Source: Acidobacteriota bacterium | GTDB lineage: Bacteria; Acidobacteriota; JAAYUB01 | Direction of reading: 5' to 3' | Assembly: GCA_029565065.1 (NCBI GenBank) | Contig: JAKQOW010000072.1 | Span: 1 to 39,712, forward strand | DNA: 39,712 nucleotides | Shown: positions 8,246-17,870 of the stretch, piece by piece | Layout: each line of letters begins with the position of its first letter | Position numbering within the stretch: position 1 is the first letter of the stretch | Program-made: the position numbers and the translations under genes | Notes under the pieces: generated by a model | The model's database searches: none | The model's input: only the letters and a program-made list of their open reading frames with translations | What the model was told of the DNA's origin: nothing

Positions 8246-8908
8246 TCAACCGCCCAGGGCGATGGTGAGGGCGACGAGGGTGCAACCCAGGGCCACCATC
8301 CATAGACCCATCCGCCACGGGCGGTGGCCAGCGTACCGTCCGAGGGCATGGCCGCCCAGGAAGAGCATGCCGACAGCGATCCCATTGGACACCCGGAGCG
8401 CCCGGTGGACTTCGTCAATGAACAGGAAAGGCACCACCACCGGAAACGTGGACAGGAACACCAGCAGACACACGCTGAACGCGCCGAGAAAATCACTGGC
8501 GCGCAAGCGCGGCCGCTCGGGCGGATCGGGCAGCTCGACCAGCTTGCGCCTGAGGAATTCGAATTGGTCCGGTCCCAGGATGGCGGAGATCGTGGGGGGC
8601 AGCGCATCGGCGATGAGCCGCTGGCCCGCTCCCGGGTCGGCGGTGCGGCGGATGGCGTGGAGGACCTTGAGGCTGCGGCCCCGTTCCACGAGGCCGGCGA
8701 TAAGATACATCACGGCGTCGACGATCCCCCAGGCCAGGTTGCAGCCGATCGCCCCGACGAGCAGATCCCGGACCTCGGCCCGGTCGCCTGAAGCGACGCT
8801 GATGGATCCCGTGAAGGTCAGGGCCATGATCAGTCCGAACAAAATCTCCGAGATGCGTTCGGGGGGATCCAGGATATTGGGCAGGAAGCGGGACTCGGAT
8901 TCCGGCAT
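8246..8908 (-). CDS. VIT1/CCC1-like membrane protein
   Basis: About 220 residues with five predicted membrane spans: two in the N-terminal third (about 21-39 and 50-72), a cytosolic loop of about 70 charged residues, and three C-terminal spans. The DPPERISEILFGLIMALTFTGSISVASGD segment and the GAIGCNLAWGIVDAVMYL helix resemble VIT1/CCC1 iron/manganese transporters and their bacterial relatives, including the interposed loop. The ATG at 8908 has GGGAG six bases upstream; longer versions reaching 9007 lack a ribosome site. The metal specificity cannot be read from the sequence. No iron-related neighbour or riboswitch is visible. Confidence 0.75.
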   Translation of the reverse strand: MPESESRFLPNILDPPERISEILFGLIMALTFTGSISVASGDRAEVRDLLVGAIGCNLAWGIVDAVMYLIAGLVERGRSLKVLHAIRRTADPGAGQRLIADALPPTISAILGPDQFEFLRRKLVELPDPPERPRLRASDFLGAFSVCLLVFLSTFPVVVPFLFIDEVHRALRVSNGIAVGMLFLGGHALGRYAGHRPWRMGLWMVALGCTLVALTIALGG

Positions 8909-9150
8909 GGGGCACTCCCAAGGAGGTATCGCACAATCGGCCGAGTTACGACTTGGCCAGCGGCGACCGGCCACATAACCTCGGATCCGATGGCCTGATT
9001 GTATCAAAAGGGAAGGCCGCGAGGTATCCGGTTCGCAAGGTGACCGGCACCACTCCCCGGGCGGATTGAACCATCGACCCCGATCCGTCTTCTAAATCGG
9101 CAGAGGGAATGCCAGCGGCGGGACGACAACGCGGATTGGGGAGGTGGACG

Positions 9151-10875
9151 ATGCGTTGCAATCCCTGCACATGGGCGATGGTGTACATCCTCTCGGTGAA
9201 CATCGGCTTGGGGATGGCCGAAAGCCGTCAGCCGGCCGTGCCGGACTCACGGCCAGAACACGTGATGAAGGTTACCGTGGACCTGGTTCAGGTGGACGTG
9301 GCCGTGACCGACGCCAAGGGCCGGCCGGTGCGCGACCTGAAGGCCGAGGACTTCCGGGTGTATGAGAACGGGTCGCTCCGGCCCGTCGTGTACCTGCGGT
9401 ACGTGCCCGAAATCGCCAAACGGCCGGGCGCGCCCGGTGCCGAATTCGCCGGACTTGCCGGAATTGCCGGATCTGGCTCCGACGGGTGGGTAAATCCCGG
9501 CCGGGAGCCCACCCCCATTGTGCTGGTGGTGGATGATCTGGGGCTCCGTTTCACCAGCCTCGCCAACACCCGCCGGGTGCTCCGGCGCTTCGTGGATGAG
9601 CAGATGCGCGACGGCGACCGGGTGGCGCTGCTGTGCACCGGCAAGAACCTCGGGGCGTTCCAGCCGTTCACCGCGGACAAAGACCTCCTGCGGGCGGCTG
9701 TCGGGCGGCTGCGGTGGAATCCGTTCAGTCGGACGGGTCTCAGCGGGGCCGTGGCGGCGGAAGAGCTGGAGATGGCGCCGTTGTTGAGCGTGGGCGGCCG
9801 CTACCGGAGTCTGCAGCGGGAACGGGCGCTGTATGAATACGCCTATTTCCGGGAGCAGGTGGCCGTGGCCGGGACGTTCAACACCCTGGAGGGCGTCATG
9901 CAGAGCCTGTCGGCCATGCCCGGGCGGAAGGTGGTGGTCCTGCTCACCGACGACATCCCCATGCAGCCCACGGGATCGCGGTTTCTGGACTACCTCTCCC
10001 GCTTCCACCGGCTCATCGACCAGGCAAACACCGCCGGGGTGCGCATCTACCCCGTCCGGCCGGGCGGTTTGGAGACACGTAGCATGACCGCCGATACGGC
10101 GGGCAGGGAACCTTATTACGCCCAGGACAGCTTCGAAGCCCGGGAGAGGCAGCTGCGGGCGATCGAGAGAAGAGTGTATGCGTCGCCCGGCTACGAACAG
10201 CCGGGCCTGGCCGTTCTGGCCAATTCGACCGGCGGCGCATGCTTTAACGCCAACAACGACATCAACAAGGCGCTGGATCTCGTCCTGCAGGCCCAGGGCG
10301 GCTACTACCTCATTGGCTACACGCCCTCGGAACAGGCGTTCCAGAACGACGGCGAGCGCCCGCGTTTCAACAAGCTGAAACTGGAAACCGTCCGGCCCAG
10401 GCTCAAGCTGAGCTACCGCCGCGGCTACCTCGGCCTCGACGAAAACGCCCGCCGGCCGGCCACCCGGTCCCGGCTGGAAGCATTGACCCAGGCGCTGGTC
10501 CGGCCGCTGGCTGACGACGCCTTCGCCCTGGCACTCGATGTGGAGTCGGACGGCGCGCCGCCCGCTCTGAGGTCGCTGGTTCGCATCGATCCCCGCCGGC
10601 TCCGATTCGTTCGGAACGAGGCGGGCGACTACCAGGCCACCATCGACATGCTGGCTGTCACCCTAGACAAGAACGGGAACCTGATCGACCAATCCGACCG
10701 TGTGTTCACCGTTTCATCACCGCCGGACCAGTTCGAGGCGGCTCGGGCAAAGGGCCTGACGCTGCCGTATGACGTGGCGCTGCCCGAGGCGGGCGGATAC
10801 CAGGTCCGGCTGGCGGTGCGCGACGCCGAATCCGGCCGGACGGGCACGGCGCTCCGGTACGTTGAACTCAAGTAA
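9151..10875 (+). CDS. Secreted VWFA-related domain protein (Acidobacteria type)
   Basis: About 574 residues with a signal peptide (CTWAMVYILSVNIGLGMA). The segment VDLVQVDVAVTDAKGRPVRDLKAEDFRVYENG is the conserved front of the Acidobacteria-type VWFA-related family, followed by a von Willebrand A-like fold (about residues 110-330) and a C-terminal beta-rich region. The metal-site motif is degenerate: VVDDLGLRF replaces the usual DxSxS, so metal-dependent ligand binding is doubtful. The start at 9151 is set by GGGGAGG six bases upstream; an ATG at 9109 lacks this. Members are usually secreted or periplasmic adhesion-like proteins of unknown role. Its presence is one of the better hints to lineage. 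Confidence 0.88.
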   Translation: MRCNPCTWAMVYILSVNIGLGMAESRQPAVPDSRPEHVMKVTVDLVQVDVAVTDAKGRPVRDLKAEDFRVYENGSLRPVVYLRYVPEIAKRPGAPGAEFAGLAGIAGSGSDGWVNPGREPTPIVLVVDDLGLRFTSLANTRRVLRRFVDEQMRDGDRVALLCTGKNLGAFQPFTADKDLLRAAVGRLRWNPFSRTGLSGAVAAEELEMAPLLSVGGRYRSLQRERALYEYAYFREQVAVAGTFNTLEGVMQSLSAMPGRKVVVLLTDDIPMQPTGSRFLDYLSRFHRLIDQANTAGVRIYPVRPGGLETRSMTADTAGREPYYAQDSFEARERQLRAIERRVYASPGYEQPGLAVLANSTGGACFNANNDINKALDLVLQAQGGYYLIGYTPSEQAFQNDGERPRFNKLKLETVRPRLKLSYRRGYLGLDENARRPATRSRLEALTQALVRPLADDAFALALDVESDGAPPALRSLVRIDPRRLRFVRNEAGDYQATIDMLAVTLDKNGNLIDQSDRVFTVSSPPDQFEAARAKGLTLPYDVALPEAGGYQVRLAVRDAESGRTGTALRYVELK

Positions 10876-11118
10876 CCGACCGCCCGATTAAACCTCTTGC
10901 TTCCTTAGCCGTGGTGTTGGATAGGGCCACCGGAACGCGGCCAGCCGACCGCAGATCCAAAGCCCGCCAGCGGCTATTTCTGTCTGGAATAATTCTGGAC
11001 ACCCAAACACAAGATCTGGACTTTCGACATCCTGACATCGCAAAAAAACTGCATAACCAAACATCAATATATCCGACTCGGAATACAGGACACCCTATTC
11101 GCTAGAACTGGACACCCC

Positions 11119-11222
11119 GCGAGAACTGGACACCCAACCACCAGGATATCCGACTCAAGACATCTAAGTGGCGAGAACTGGACACCCAACCACTAGGATA
11201 TCCGACTCAAGACATCTAAGTG
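11119..11222. repeat. 52-bp tandem repeat, two copies
   Basis: Units at 11119-11170 and 11171-11222 match at 51 of 52 positions. Each starts GCGAGAACTGGACACCCAA and contains GGATATCCGACTCAAGACAT. A partial unit (TAGAACTGGACACCCC) precedes them at 11103-11118. The near-identity points to recent duplication. Confidence 0.95.
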
Positions 11223-11271
11223 GTGTTCGGAGGTCAGATTCGACCTGTTTGGATGTGCGGAAACATACGAA

Positions 11272-11285
11272 ATGCAAATTTGCAT
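11272..11285. repeat. Perfect 14-bp palindrome
   Basis: ATGCAAATTTGCAT is a perfect palindrome in the intergenic repeat region. It could be a protein-binding site, but no gene lies within 300 bp downstream, so a role as an operator is not supported. Confidence 0.6.
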
Positions 11286-11492
11286 GTCCTTTTCTGTCCA
11301 GAACTGAAAAGGGGAATATGGGTGTCCGGATCTGTTGATCAGTGATCCTGATTAATAGAATTTGGGTGTCCTGATTTGCCCTGGTCTGCGTCTGATTTGC
11401 GCCTGGTATGCTGAGCTGTCATGCTGTTTGGTCGATTGTCGCGATGGGCCCGGGTCCTAGGTGAACGGGAACCGGGAGATTCAGCCTGAGCG

Positions 11493-11521
11493 TTGCCCTT
11501 CGGTGGAAATGCGGTTACAAT
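11493..11521 (+). promoter_or_regulatory. Candidate sigma70-type promoter of the kinase-TPR gene
   Basis: TTGCCC (11493-11498) and TACAAT (11516-11521) are separated by 17 bp, about 95 bp upstream of the kinase start codon. Both hexamers are close to consensus in otherwise GC-rich DNA. Confidence 0.6.
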
Positions 11522-11617
11522 CGGCTCCAAGATTCGTCGCAGGATCACCCGACAGCCGCCCGCCGGATGGCGCGGCTGGGCTAGGCTGCACCGGAAGCCG
11601 CGGGAGCCGGAGGACGC

Positions 11618-14600
11618 ATGGAGCCAGCCAAGGCCGACCGGATCATCCAGCTGGCGCTGGTGCGCGGGCACCTCTCCGCTGCGGCGCTGGAGCAGGCCCG
11701 CCAGGACCGCGCGCCGTCCGACGACACCCAGCCGTCGTCCAGCGCTAACCGTCCGCACCCGGACGCTGCGGGCCTGCTCGACACCCTGGTCCGTCGCGGC
11801 TGCCTCGACGAGTCGCTGGTCCGCCGACTGGCCGAGGAGCTGGACGGTGCGCCGCGCACGCCCCTGCCCAGCGGCCCCGCCTCCGATCCGACCCCCACCG
11901 CCCCGGCCGGCGACGGCGGCGATCCGGCGTTCGGCGCACGAATGGCGGAATGGGACCGCTACCGGGTCATCCGGCTGCTGGGCCGCGGCGGCATGGGCGA
12001 AGTGTTTCTCGCCGAGGACCCGCGGCTCGGGCGCCGGGTGGCCATCAAATTTCTGCACCGCGACGATCTGGAAACGGTCGAACGCTTCCTGCAGGAGGCG
12101 CGCATCCAGGCCCGCGTCCAGCACGAGCATGTCTGCCGCGTGTACGAGGTGGGCGATCTGGAGGGACGGCCCTTCATCGCCATGCAGTACATCGACGGTC
12201 CGTCTGTGGCCGCGCTCCGCAACGAACTGGGCTGGGATGAGAAGGTCCGGATCGTCATCCGGGCCGCCGACGCCCTCCAGGCCGCGCACCGGGAAGGATT
12301 GGTCCACCGGGACGTCAAACCGGGCAACATCCTGGTGGAGCGCCGCGCGGACGGCGCCCTCCACCCGTATGTGGTGGACTTCGGCCTGGCCCGGGAGCTG
12401 TCGACCTCCGGTCTCACGGTCACCGGCGCGCTGCTGGGCACGCCGGCCTACATGTCGCCCGAGCAGGCCCACGGCACCCGGGAGGGTGTGGACCGGCGCG
12501 CCGATATCTACGGCCTCGGCGCCACCCTCTACGACCTGCTGGCCGGCGTTCCGCCCCTGACCGGCCCCACCGCCCTGGCCACCGTCGTTCGGATCATCAG
12601 CGAAGAACCGGTTCCGCTGCGTAGTCGGATGCCCGACCTACCGCCCGACCTGGAGACGGTGGTCATGAAGTGCCTGGAGAAGGATCCCGCCCGTCGCTAC
12701 GATTCAGCCTTCGCCCTGGCTCGGGATCTGGAAGCGGTGCTGGCAACTGAGCCGATCCTGGCCCGTCCGCCCAGCCTGCGACAGCGGGCCGTCAAGCTGG
12801 CGCGGCGCCACCGGACGCTGGCCGCCGTGCTCGCAGCCGTGGCCGTCGTCACCGTGGTGCTGGGCGGCTGGCTGGCGGCGGAGAAGTGGCGGCTACAGGC
12901 CCAGGCCCGGCGAGCCGCCGAATTCGGTCAGGAGGTATCGGCCATCGAGCAGGCACTTCGCGTGGCTTATTTTGCCCCCACCCACGACGTGACCGCCGAG
13001 GAGCGCGAGGCGCGCGCCGCCCTGGTGCGCCTCGAGCGCCAGGCGGATGCCATGGCCGACGCCGCGGCCGGTCCGGGCCACTACGCCCTGGGGCGCGGCT
13101 TCCTGGCGCTGCGCGACTGGTCCGCGGCCCGCCGCCACCTGGAGCGGGCGTGGACCGCGGGCTACCGAGGCGGCGAAGTGGCCGGCGCGCTGGGGCAGGC
13201 GCTGGGGGCGCTCTACCTGGAGGAGATGGACCGGGTGCGCCGAATCCACGGCAAGGAGCTGCGCGAGGCGCAGGAAGCCGCTGCCGGCCGCGCGTTGCGC
13301 GAACCGGCTCTCGGGTACCTGACCCGGGCCCAAGGGAGCGCGGCCGAGGCGTCCGACTACGTGGCGGCAACCCTGGCGCTCCACGAGTCGCGCTGGGACG
13401 AGGCGCTGGTTCGCGCCCGCCGGGCGGCGGCGCGCACTCGCTGGTTTTTCGAGGCCTGGGTCCTGCAGGGGCGGGCGCTGCAGTTGCGAGCAGGCGATGC
13501 CAGCGGCCGCGGTGACAAGGCGGCGGCCTACCGTGACCTGGACGCTGCGGCGGCGGCTTTCAATGAAGCAACCGCCATCGCCCGGAGCGCGCCGTCCGCC
13601 TTCGTCGAGCGCGTGGTGAACGCGACGCAGCGCCTGGAGCTGGAGGCGGTGAACGGTGGCGATGTGCCCGCCGCCTTTGCGGCGGGTCTGGCCGCCTGGC
13701 GGCAGGCGGCGGCGGTGGCTCCCCACGACAGCCGCCTGCACACCCAGCGGGCCATCCTGCAGTGGCGGCTGGCCGAGTACCAGTCCAACTCCGGCGAGGA
13801 TCCGGTCCGCGCTTTGGATGAAGCCGTGGCGGCCGCGCGGGACGCGGTGCGCGCCGATCCGGCCAACGACGATGCGCACCTGAACCTCGGGCACGCGTGG
13901 TGGCGGCGGGCCGAAAGCGACCAGGGCCGAGGCGTGGACGCCCGGCCGGCCCTGCGCGAGGCCGTCGCTGCCCTCACGCGCGCCGTGGAGCTGAACCCCA
14001 ACTCCTCGGGCGCCGAGAACAGCCTGGGCCTCGTGTACTGGACCTTGGCCGACACGGAGGCGACGGAAGGGAAGGATCCGCGTCCCAACCTGGAGCGCGC
14101 ACTGCGGCACCTGGACGGAGTGGTCCGGATCAACCCGCGCCTGGCCACCGTGCACAGCAACCGCGGCGGAGTATACAGCTCCATCGGCACCTGGGAGATC
14201 ACCCACGGACTCGACCCCTCGGCCACCCACGCGCGGGGCGCCGCCGCCTGCCGGCAGGCCATGGCCATCAATCCGGCGCTGCCCCATGCGTGGATCAATC
14301 TGGCCAACATCCAGCTCCGGCAGGGATCCTACCTGCAGCAGTTGAACCAGGATCCCCGCCCCCTGTTCCGGGAAGCGATCGAGGCGTACCAAAAGGCCAT
14401 CGGGCTGAACCCGCACTTCGCCGCCGGTTACACCAACCTGGGAACGATCTACCAGCGCCTGGCCTACCAGGTCCTGCTGGAAGGCGGCGATCCCGCCGCC
14501 CACCTGCGCGACGCGGTCGCCTGGTACCGCCGCGCCCAGGAGGTGAATCCGGGCAACCTCACCGGTTTTGTCAACGAGGGGGCGGCGCACACCATCCTGG

Positions 14601-15163
14601 CCCGATACCTGCTGGAGAGCGGCTGTGATCCGACGGCGGAGCTCGCTGCAGCCCGGGTGGCCTTGGCCAAGGGCCGGGTAATCAATCCGAACAGCCCATC
14701 GCTCCACCGCGAGTGGGCGGACGCGGCGCTGGTCCAGGCCCGGTGGAACGCCCGGTCGGGCGGGCGGCCCGAGGCGGCGTTCGACGAGGCGGAGCGCGCC
14801 GTCGGTGAAGCGCTGCGCCTCAACCCAGACAGCGCCGACGCCGCGCTCTGCCGGGCCCAGGTGCGACGGCACCGCGCGGTGTGGGAACTGGCATGCCGCC
14901 GCCCGCCGAACCGCTGGATCACCGGCGGAATCGCCGACGCCACGCGGACCTTCGAGATCGACCCGGAACAGTTCGAGGCCCTGGCGGTGCGTGCCGCCCT
15001 GCGGTTGCTGCAGGCGAAGTTGGAGCGGAATCCGGAAGGGGCGCGCCTTGCCGCGGCGGCTGCGGTGGACGATCTGCGCGCGGCCCTTCCCAAAGGTCCT
15101 TTCCTGGACCGCAGCCTGGCGCCGCTATTGGCCGAGGCCGAGCGGATGGCCGGGCAGAAGTAG
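11618..15163 (+). CDS. Transmembrane serine/threonine kinase with long TPR sensor domain
   Basis: An 1181-residue PknB-type kinase. An N-terminal helical segment (1-110) precedes the kinase domain (about 114-385) with the glycine loop LGRGGMGEVF, VAIKFL lysine, HRDVKPGN catalytic loop (about 230), DFGLA (about 253) and GTPAYMSPEQ activation segment, so it should be active. A single membrane span (LAAVLAAVAVVTVVLGGWLA, about 400-420) leads to a roughly 750-residue extracytoplasmic region rich in Ala and Arg with TPR-like units ending in NPNS, NPRL, NPAL and NPHF. This layout is common in Acidobacteriota and Planctomycetes. GGAGG lies just before the ATG. Substrates are unknown, and it is monocistronic. 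Confidence 0.92.
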   Translation: MEPAKADRIIQLALVRGHLSAAALEQARQDRAPSDDTQPSSSANRPHPDAAGLLDTLVRRGCLDESLVRRLAEELDGAPRTPLPSGPASDPTPTAPAGDGGDPAFGARMAEWDRYRVIRLLGRGGMGEVFLAEDPRLGRRVAIKFLHRDDLETVERFLQEARIQARVQHEHVCRVYEVGDLEGRPFIAMQYIDGPSVAALRNELGWDEKVRIVIRAADALQAAHREGLVHRDVKPGNILVERRADGALHPYVVDFGLARELSTSGLTVTGALLGTPAYMSPEQAHGTREGVDRRADIYGLGATLYDLLAGVPPLTGPTALATVVRIISEEPVPLRSRMPDLPPDLETVVMKCLEKDPARRYDSAFALARDLEAVLATEPILARPPSLRQRAVKLARRHRTLAAVLAAVAVVTVVLGGWLAAEKWRLQAQARRAAEFGQEVSAIEQALRVAYFAPTHDVTAEEREARAALVRLERQADAMADAAAGPGHYALGRGFLALRDWSAARRHLERAWTAGYRGGEVAGALGQALGALYLEEMDRVRRIHGKELREAQEAAAGRALREPALGYLTRAQGSAAEASDYVAATLALHESRWDEALVRARRAAARTRWFFEAWVLQGRALQLRAGDASGRGDKAAAYRDLDAAAAAFNEATAIARSAPSAFVERVVNATQRLELEAVNGGDVPAAFAAGLAAWRQAAAVAPHDSRLHTQRAILQWRLAEYQSNSGEDPVRALDEAVAAARDAVRADPANDDAHLNLGHAWWRRAESDQGRGVDARPALREAVAALTRAVELNPNSSGAENSLGLVYWTLADTEATEGKDPRPNLERALRHLDGVVRINPRLATVHSNRGGVYSSIGTWEITHGLDPSATHARGAAACRQAMAINPALPHAWINLANIQLRQGSYLQQLNQDPRPLFREAIEAYQKAIGLNPHFAAGYTNLGTIYQRLAYQVLLEGGDPAAHLRDAVAWYRRAQEVNPGNLTGFVNEGAAHTILARYLLESGCDPTAELAAARVALAKGRVINPNSPSLHREWADAALVQARWNARSGGRPEAAFDEAERAVGEALRLNPDSADAALCRAQVRRHRAVWELACRRPPNRWITGGIADATRTFEIDPEQFEALAVRAALRLLQAKLERNPEGARLAAAAAVDDLRAALPKGPFLDRSLAPLLAEAERMAGQK

Positions 15164-15523
15164 GGAGTCGGAAGTTAGCAGATAGGAGATAGGAGATAGG
15201 AGATAGGAGATTGAAGCTTCTCGGGCTCGTAATCGTAATTCGTAATCGTAATTCGTGATCGTAATCGTCGTCGAGACTCGAGGCTCGTCCCCGTAACGCA
15301 GACATCGGACTTCGGAAATCGGACATGTGAAATCGGACCTTGGACCTGGATTCTGAGCCCTGGATCACGGAGCCCAGATCCGAGACCCATTCACCGATTC
15401 ACCCAGTTACCCATTCACCCATTCACCCATTCACCCATTCACCGACACACCTCGATGCATGCGCTGCGCTGCCGCCACCATGATGGAATGGCGTCGCGGC
15501 GCTGGCCGGAGCGCTCGGCCATC
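15164..15523. repeat. Low-complexity tandem repeats between kinase and ars genes
   Basis: Three different short-period arrays follow one another: GATAGGA heptamers at about 15180-15210, a CGTAATCGTAATT-type array at about 15226-15270, and a CCCATTCA octamer array at about 15400-15445. No gene or terminator was seen. The arrays probably arose by slippage. Confidence 0.85.
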
Positions 15524-16300
15524 TCAGGCTTTTACGGCCCGGATGGTGAGACTGGAGGCCACGCCCGCCAGCTCGTCACCTACCTCTCGGGTCACCGGGT
15601 CGGTGATGCTGCCACCGGCCGTGTAGGTGACGTCATTCAGGATCTCCACCTGCGCGAAGCCGGCTGACCGGATAGCTGCCAGGTAGTCCTCTCGCCGCAG
15701 CGCTCCGGCGATGCAGCCGGCGTACAGGGCGTCGTTGTTCCGGAGCGCCGGCGGCAGGTCCCGGTTGAGGACGATGTCGCTCACCGTCATCCGCCCGCCG
15801 GGCTTGAGCACCCGAAACACCTCCCGGAACACCACCGCCTTGTCGGGCGACAGGTTGATCACGCAGTTGGAGATCACCACATCCACTTCGGCATCACCTG
15901 CCGGCAGCGCCTCGATGAATCCCTTGCGGAATTCCACGTTGGCCAGCCCTGTGGCGGCGGCGAACTGCGCGGCGTTGCGGCGGGCCAGCGCCAGCATATC
16001 GTCGGTCATGTCCACGCCGATGACCCGTCCGGAGGCGCCGACGATCCGGGCGGCGATGAACACGTCCCGGCCGGCGCCCGAGCCCAGGTCCACGACCACG
16101 TCGCCGGGACGCACCGCGGCGAACGTCACAGGGTCGCCGCACGACAACCCGAGGTCCGCCTGGGGCAGGCCCGACTCCGTCGGGGCCGCCGCGGGCGATC
16201 CGCAGCAGCTCTGCGGCCCGCAGCAGCAGCCGGACTGCTGCCGCGCTACCGACGCATAGGCCTGCTGCACCATGTCGCGGATGTCTTTCTTTTTATCCAT
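15524..16300 (-). CDS. arsM: Arsenite S-adenosylmethionine methyltransferase ArsM
   Basis: A 258-residue class I methyltransferase that adds methyl groups from SAM to As(III). The SAM motif VVDLGSGAGRD lies at about 68-79, with GVDMTDDML following. The three cysteines needed for As(III) binding in the family are present: Cys54 (GLSCGDP), Cys146 (ISNCVINLSPDK) and Cys196 (YAGCIAG). The N-terminus has an extra cluster, Cys25-27 and Cys32-33. It is the last gene of the operon, 13 bp after acr3, with AGGAGA before the ATG. Its methylated products are candidate substrates of the ArsP-like permease at the head of the operon. Confidence 0.96.
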   Translation of the reverse strand: MDKKKDIRDMVQQAYASVARQQSGCCCGPQSCCGSPAAAPTESGLPQADLGLSCGDPVTFAAVRPGDVVVDLGSGAGRDVFIAARIVGASGRVIGVDMTDDMLALARRNAAQFAAATGLANVEFRKGFIEALPAGDAEVDVVISNCVINLSPDKAVVFREVFRVLKPGGRMTVSDIVLNRDLPPALRNNDALYAGCIAGALRREDYLAAIRSAGFAQVEILNDVTYTAGGSITDPVTREVGDELAGVASSLTIRAVKA

Positions 16301-16313
16301 GAGTGTTCTCCTG

Positions 16314-17390
16314 TTATAGACCAGCCGATGTGGACACCGCGCCGGCGCAGCGGAAGTACTTCCCGCGGATCTTGAAGGCCACGTTCACCAGGGCGATCAT
16401 CACCGGCACCTCCACCAGCGGCCCGATCACGGCGGCGAAGGCCTCGCCCGAGTTGATGCCGAACACGGCCACGGCCACGGCGATGGCCAGCTCGAAGTTG
16501 TTCGACGCCGCGGTGAACGACAGCGTCGTCGACTGCCCGTAGTCGGCGCCGGCCCGCTTGCTCAGCCAGAACGACACCAGGAACATGAGGACGAAGTAGA
16601 TGAGCAGCGGGATGGCGATCCGCACCACATCCAGAGGCAGCTTGACGATGAACTCGCCCTTGAGGCTGAACATGACCACGATGGTGAACAAAAGCGCCAC
16701 CAGCGTGATGGGGCTGATGACCGGGACGAACTTCGCGTCGTACCACGCCTTTCCCTTGAGCTTCACCAGGACCAGGCGGGTGAACATGCCCGCGAGGAAC
16801 GGGATGCCGAGGTAAATGAACACGCTCTCGGCAATCTGGCCGATGGAGATGTCCACCACCGAGCCCTTGAGGCCCACGAGCGGCAAACCGACGGTGATGA
16901 ACAGGTAGGCGTAAAGAGAGAAGAACAGCACCTGGAAGATGGAGTTGAACGCCACCAGACCGGCGGCGTACTCGCGGTCGCCCTCGGCCAGGTCGTTCCA
17001 GACAATGACCATGGCGATGCAGCGAGCCAGTCCGATGAGGATCAGGCCCACCATGTACTCGTGCTTGTCGGCCAGAAACGCCACCGCCAGCCCGAACATC
17101 AGCACCGGGCCGATCACCCAGTTCTGCACCAGCGACAGACCCAGCACCTTCAGGTTCCGGAACACCCGGGGAAGCTCCTCGTAGCGCACCTTCGCCAGCG
17201 GCGGGTACATCATCAGGATGAGCCCCATGGCGATGGGGATGTTGGTGGTGCCGGCACTGAACCGGTTCCAAAAGTCCTTGATGCCGGGGTACAGGTAACC
17301 GGTGGCCACCCCGACGCCCATGGCCAGGAAGATCCAGAAGGTGAGATAACGATCCAGAAAGGACAGTCGCCGGGAGATGCCGTCAGTCAT
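16314..17390 (-). CDS. acr3: Arsenite efflux permease Acr3
   Basis: A 358-residue inner-membrane transporter with about ten spans that exports As(OH)3. The conserved motif [19 protein letters not shown], with the essential cysteine, and the [20 protein letters not shown] segment are diagnostic of the ACR3 family of the bile acid/arsenite/riboflavin transporter group, not ArsB. The ATG at 17390 has AGGAGA upstream; the 12-nt stretch AGGAGAACACTC before it is repeated before arsM. It follows arsC by 45 bp, matching the usual pairing of reductase and pump. Confidence 0.96.
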   Translation of the reverse strand: MTDGISRRLSFLDRYLTFWIFLAMGVGVATGYLYPGIKDFWNRFSAGTTNIPIAMGLILMMYPPLAKVRYEELPRVFRNLKVLGLSLVQNWVIGPVLMFGLAVAFLADKHEYMVGLILIGLARCIAMVIVWNDLAEGDREYAAGLVAFNSIFQVLFFSLYAYLFITVGLPLVGLKGSVVDISIGQIAESVFIYLGIPFLAGMFTRLVLVKLKGKAWYDAKFVPVISPITLVALLFTIVVMFSLKGEFIVKLPLDVVRIAIPLLIYFVLMFLVSFWLSKRAGADYGQSTTLSFTAASNNFELAIAVAVAVFGINSGEAFAAVIGPLVEVPVMIALVNVAFKIRGKYFRCAGAVSTSAGL

Positions 17391-17435
17391 GGAGTGTTCT
17401 CCTGAATCAGTTTGAATTGCGAATCGTCGGGCGGC

Positions 17436-17857
<422 letters not shown>

Positions 17858-17870
<13 letters not shown>

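Larger units (their letters stand above)
10876..11617. other. Repeat-rich intergenic region before the kinase gene
   Basis: No gene was seen. From about 10980 to 11380 the DNA is comparatively AT-rich and carries seven GGACACCC/GGGTGTCC octamers (10997, 11088, 11110, 11128, 11180, 11320, 11364), a 52-bp tandem repeat, a 14-bp palindrome and a 7-bp stem (CCTTTTC 11288-11294 with GAAAAGG 11306-11312). The last 150 bp return to high GC and hold the kinase promoter. Confidence 0.75.

Noticed and set aside
12893..14872. 659-codon minus-strand frame opposite the kinase-TPR gene
   Set aside because: It is an antisense shadow; the plus-strand product has intact kinase and TPR motifs.
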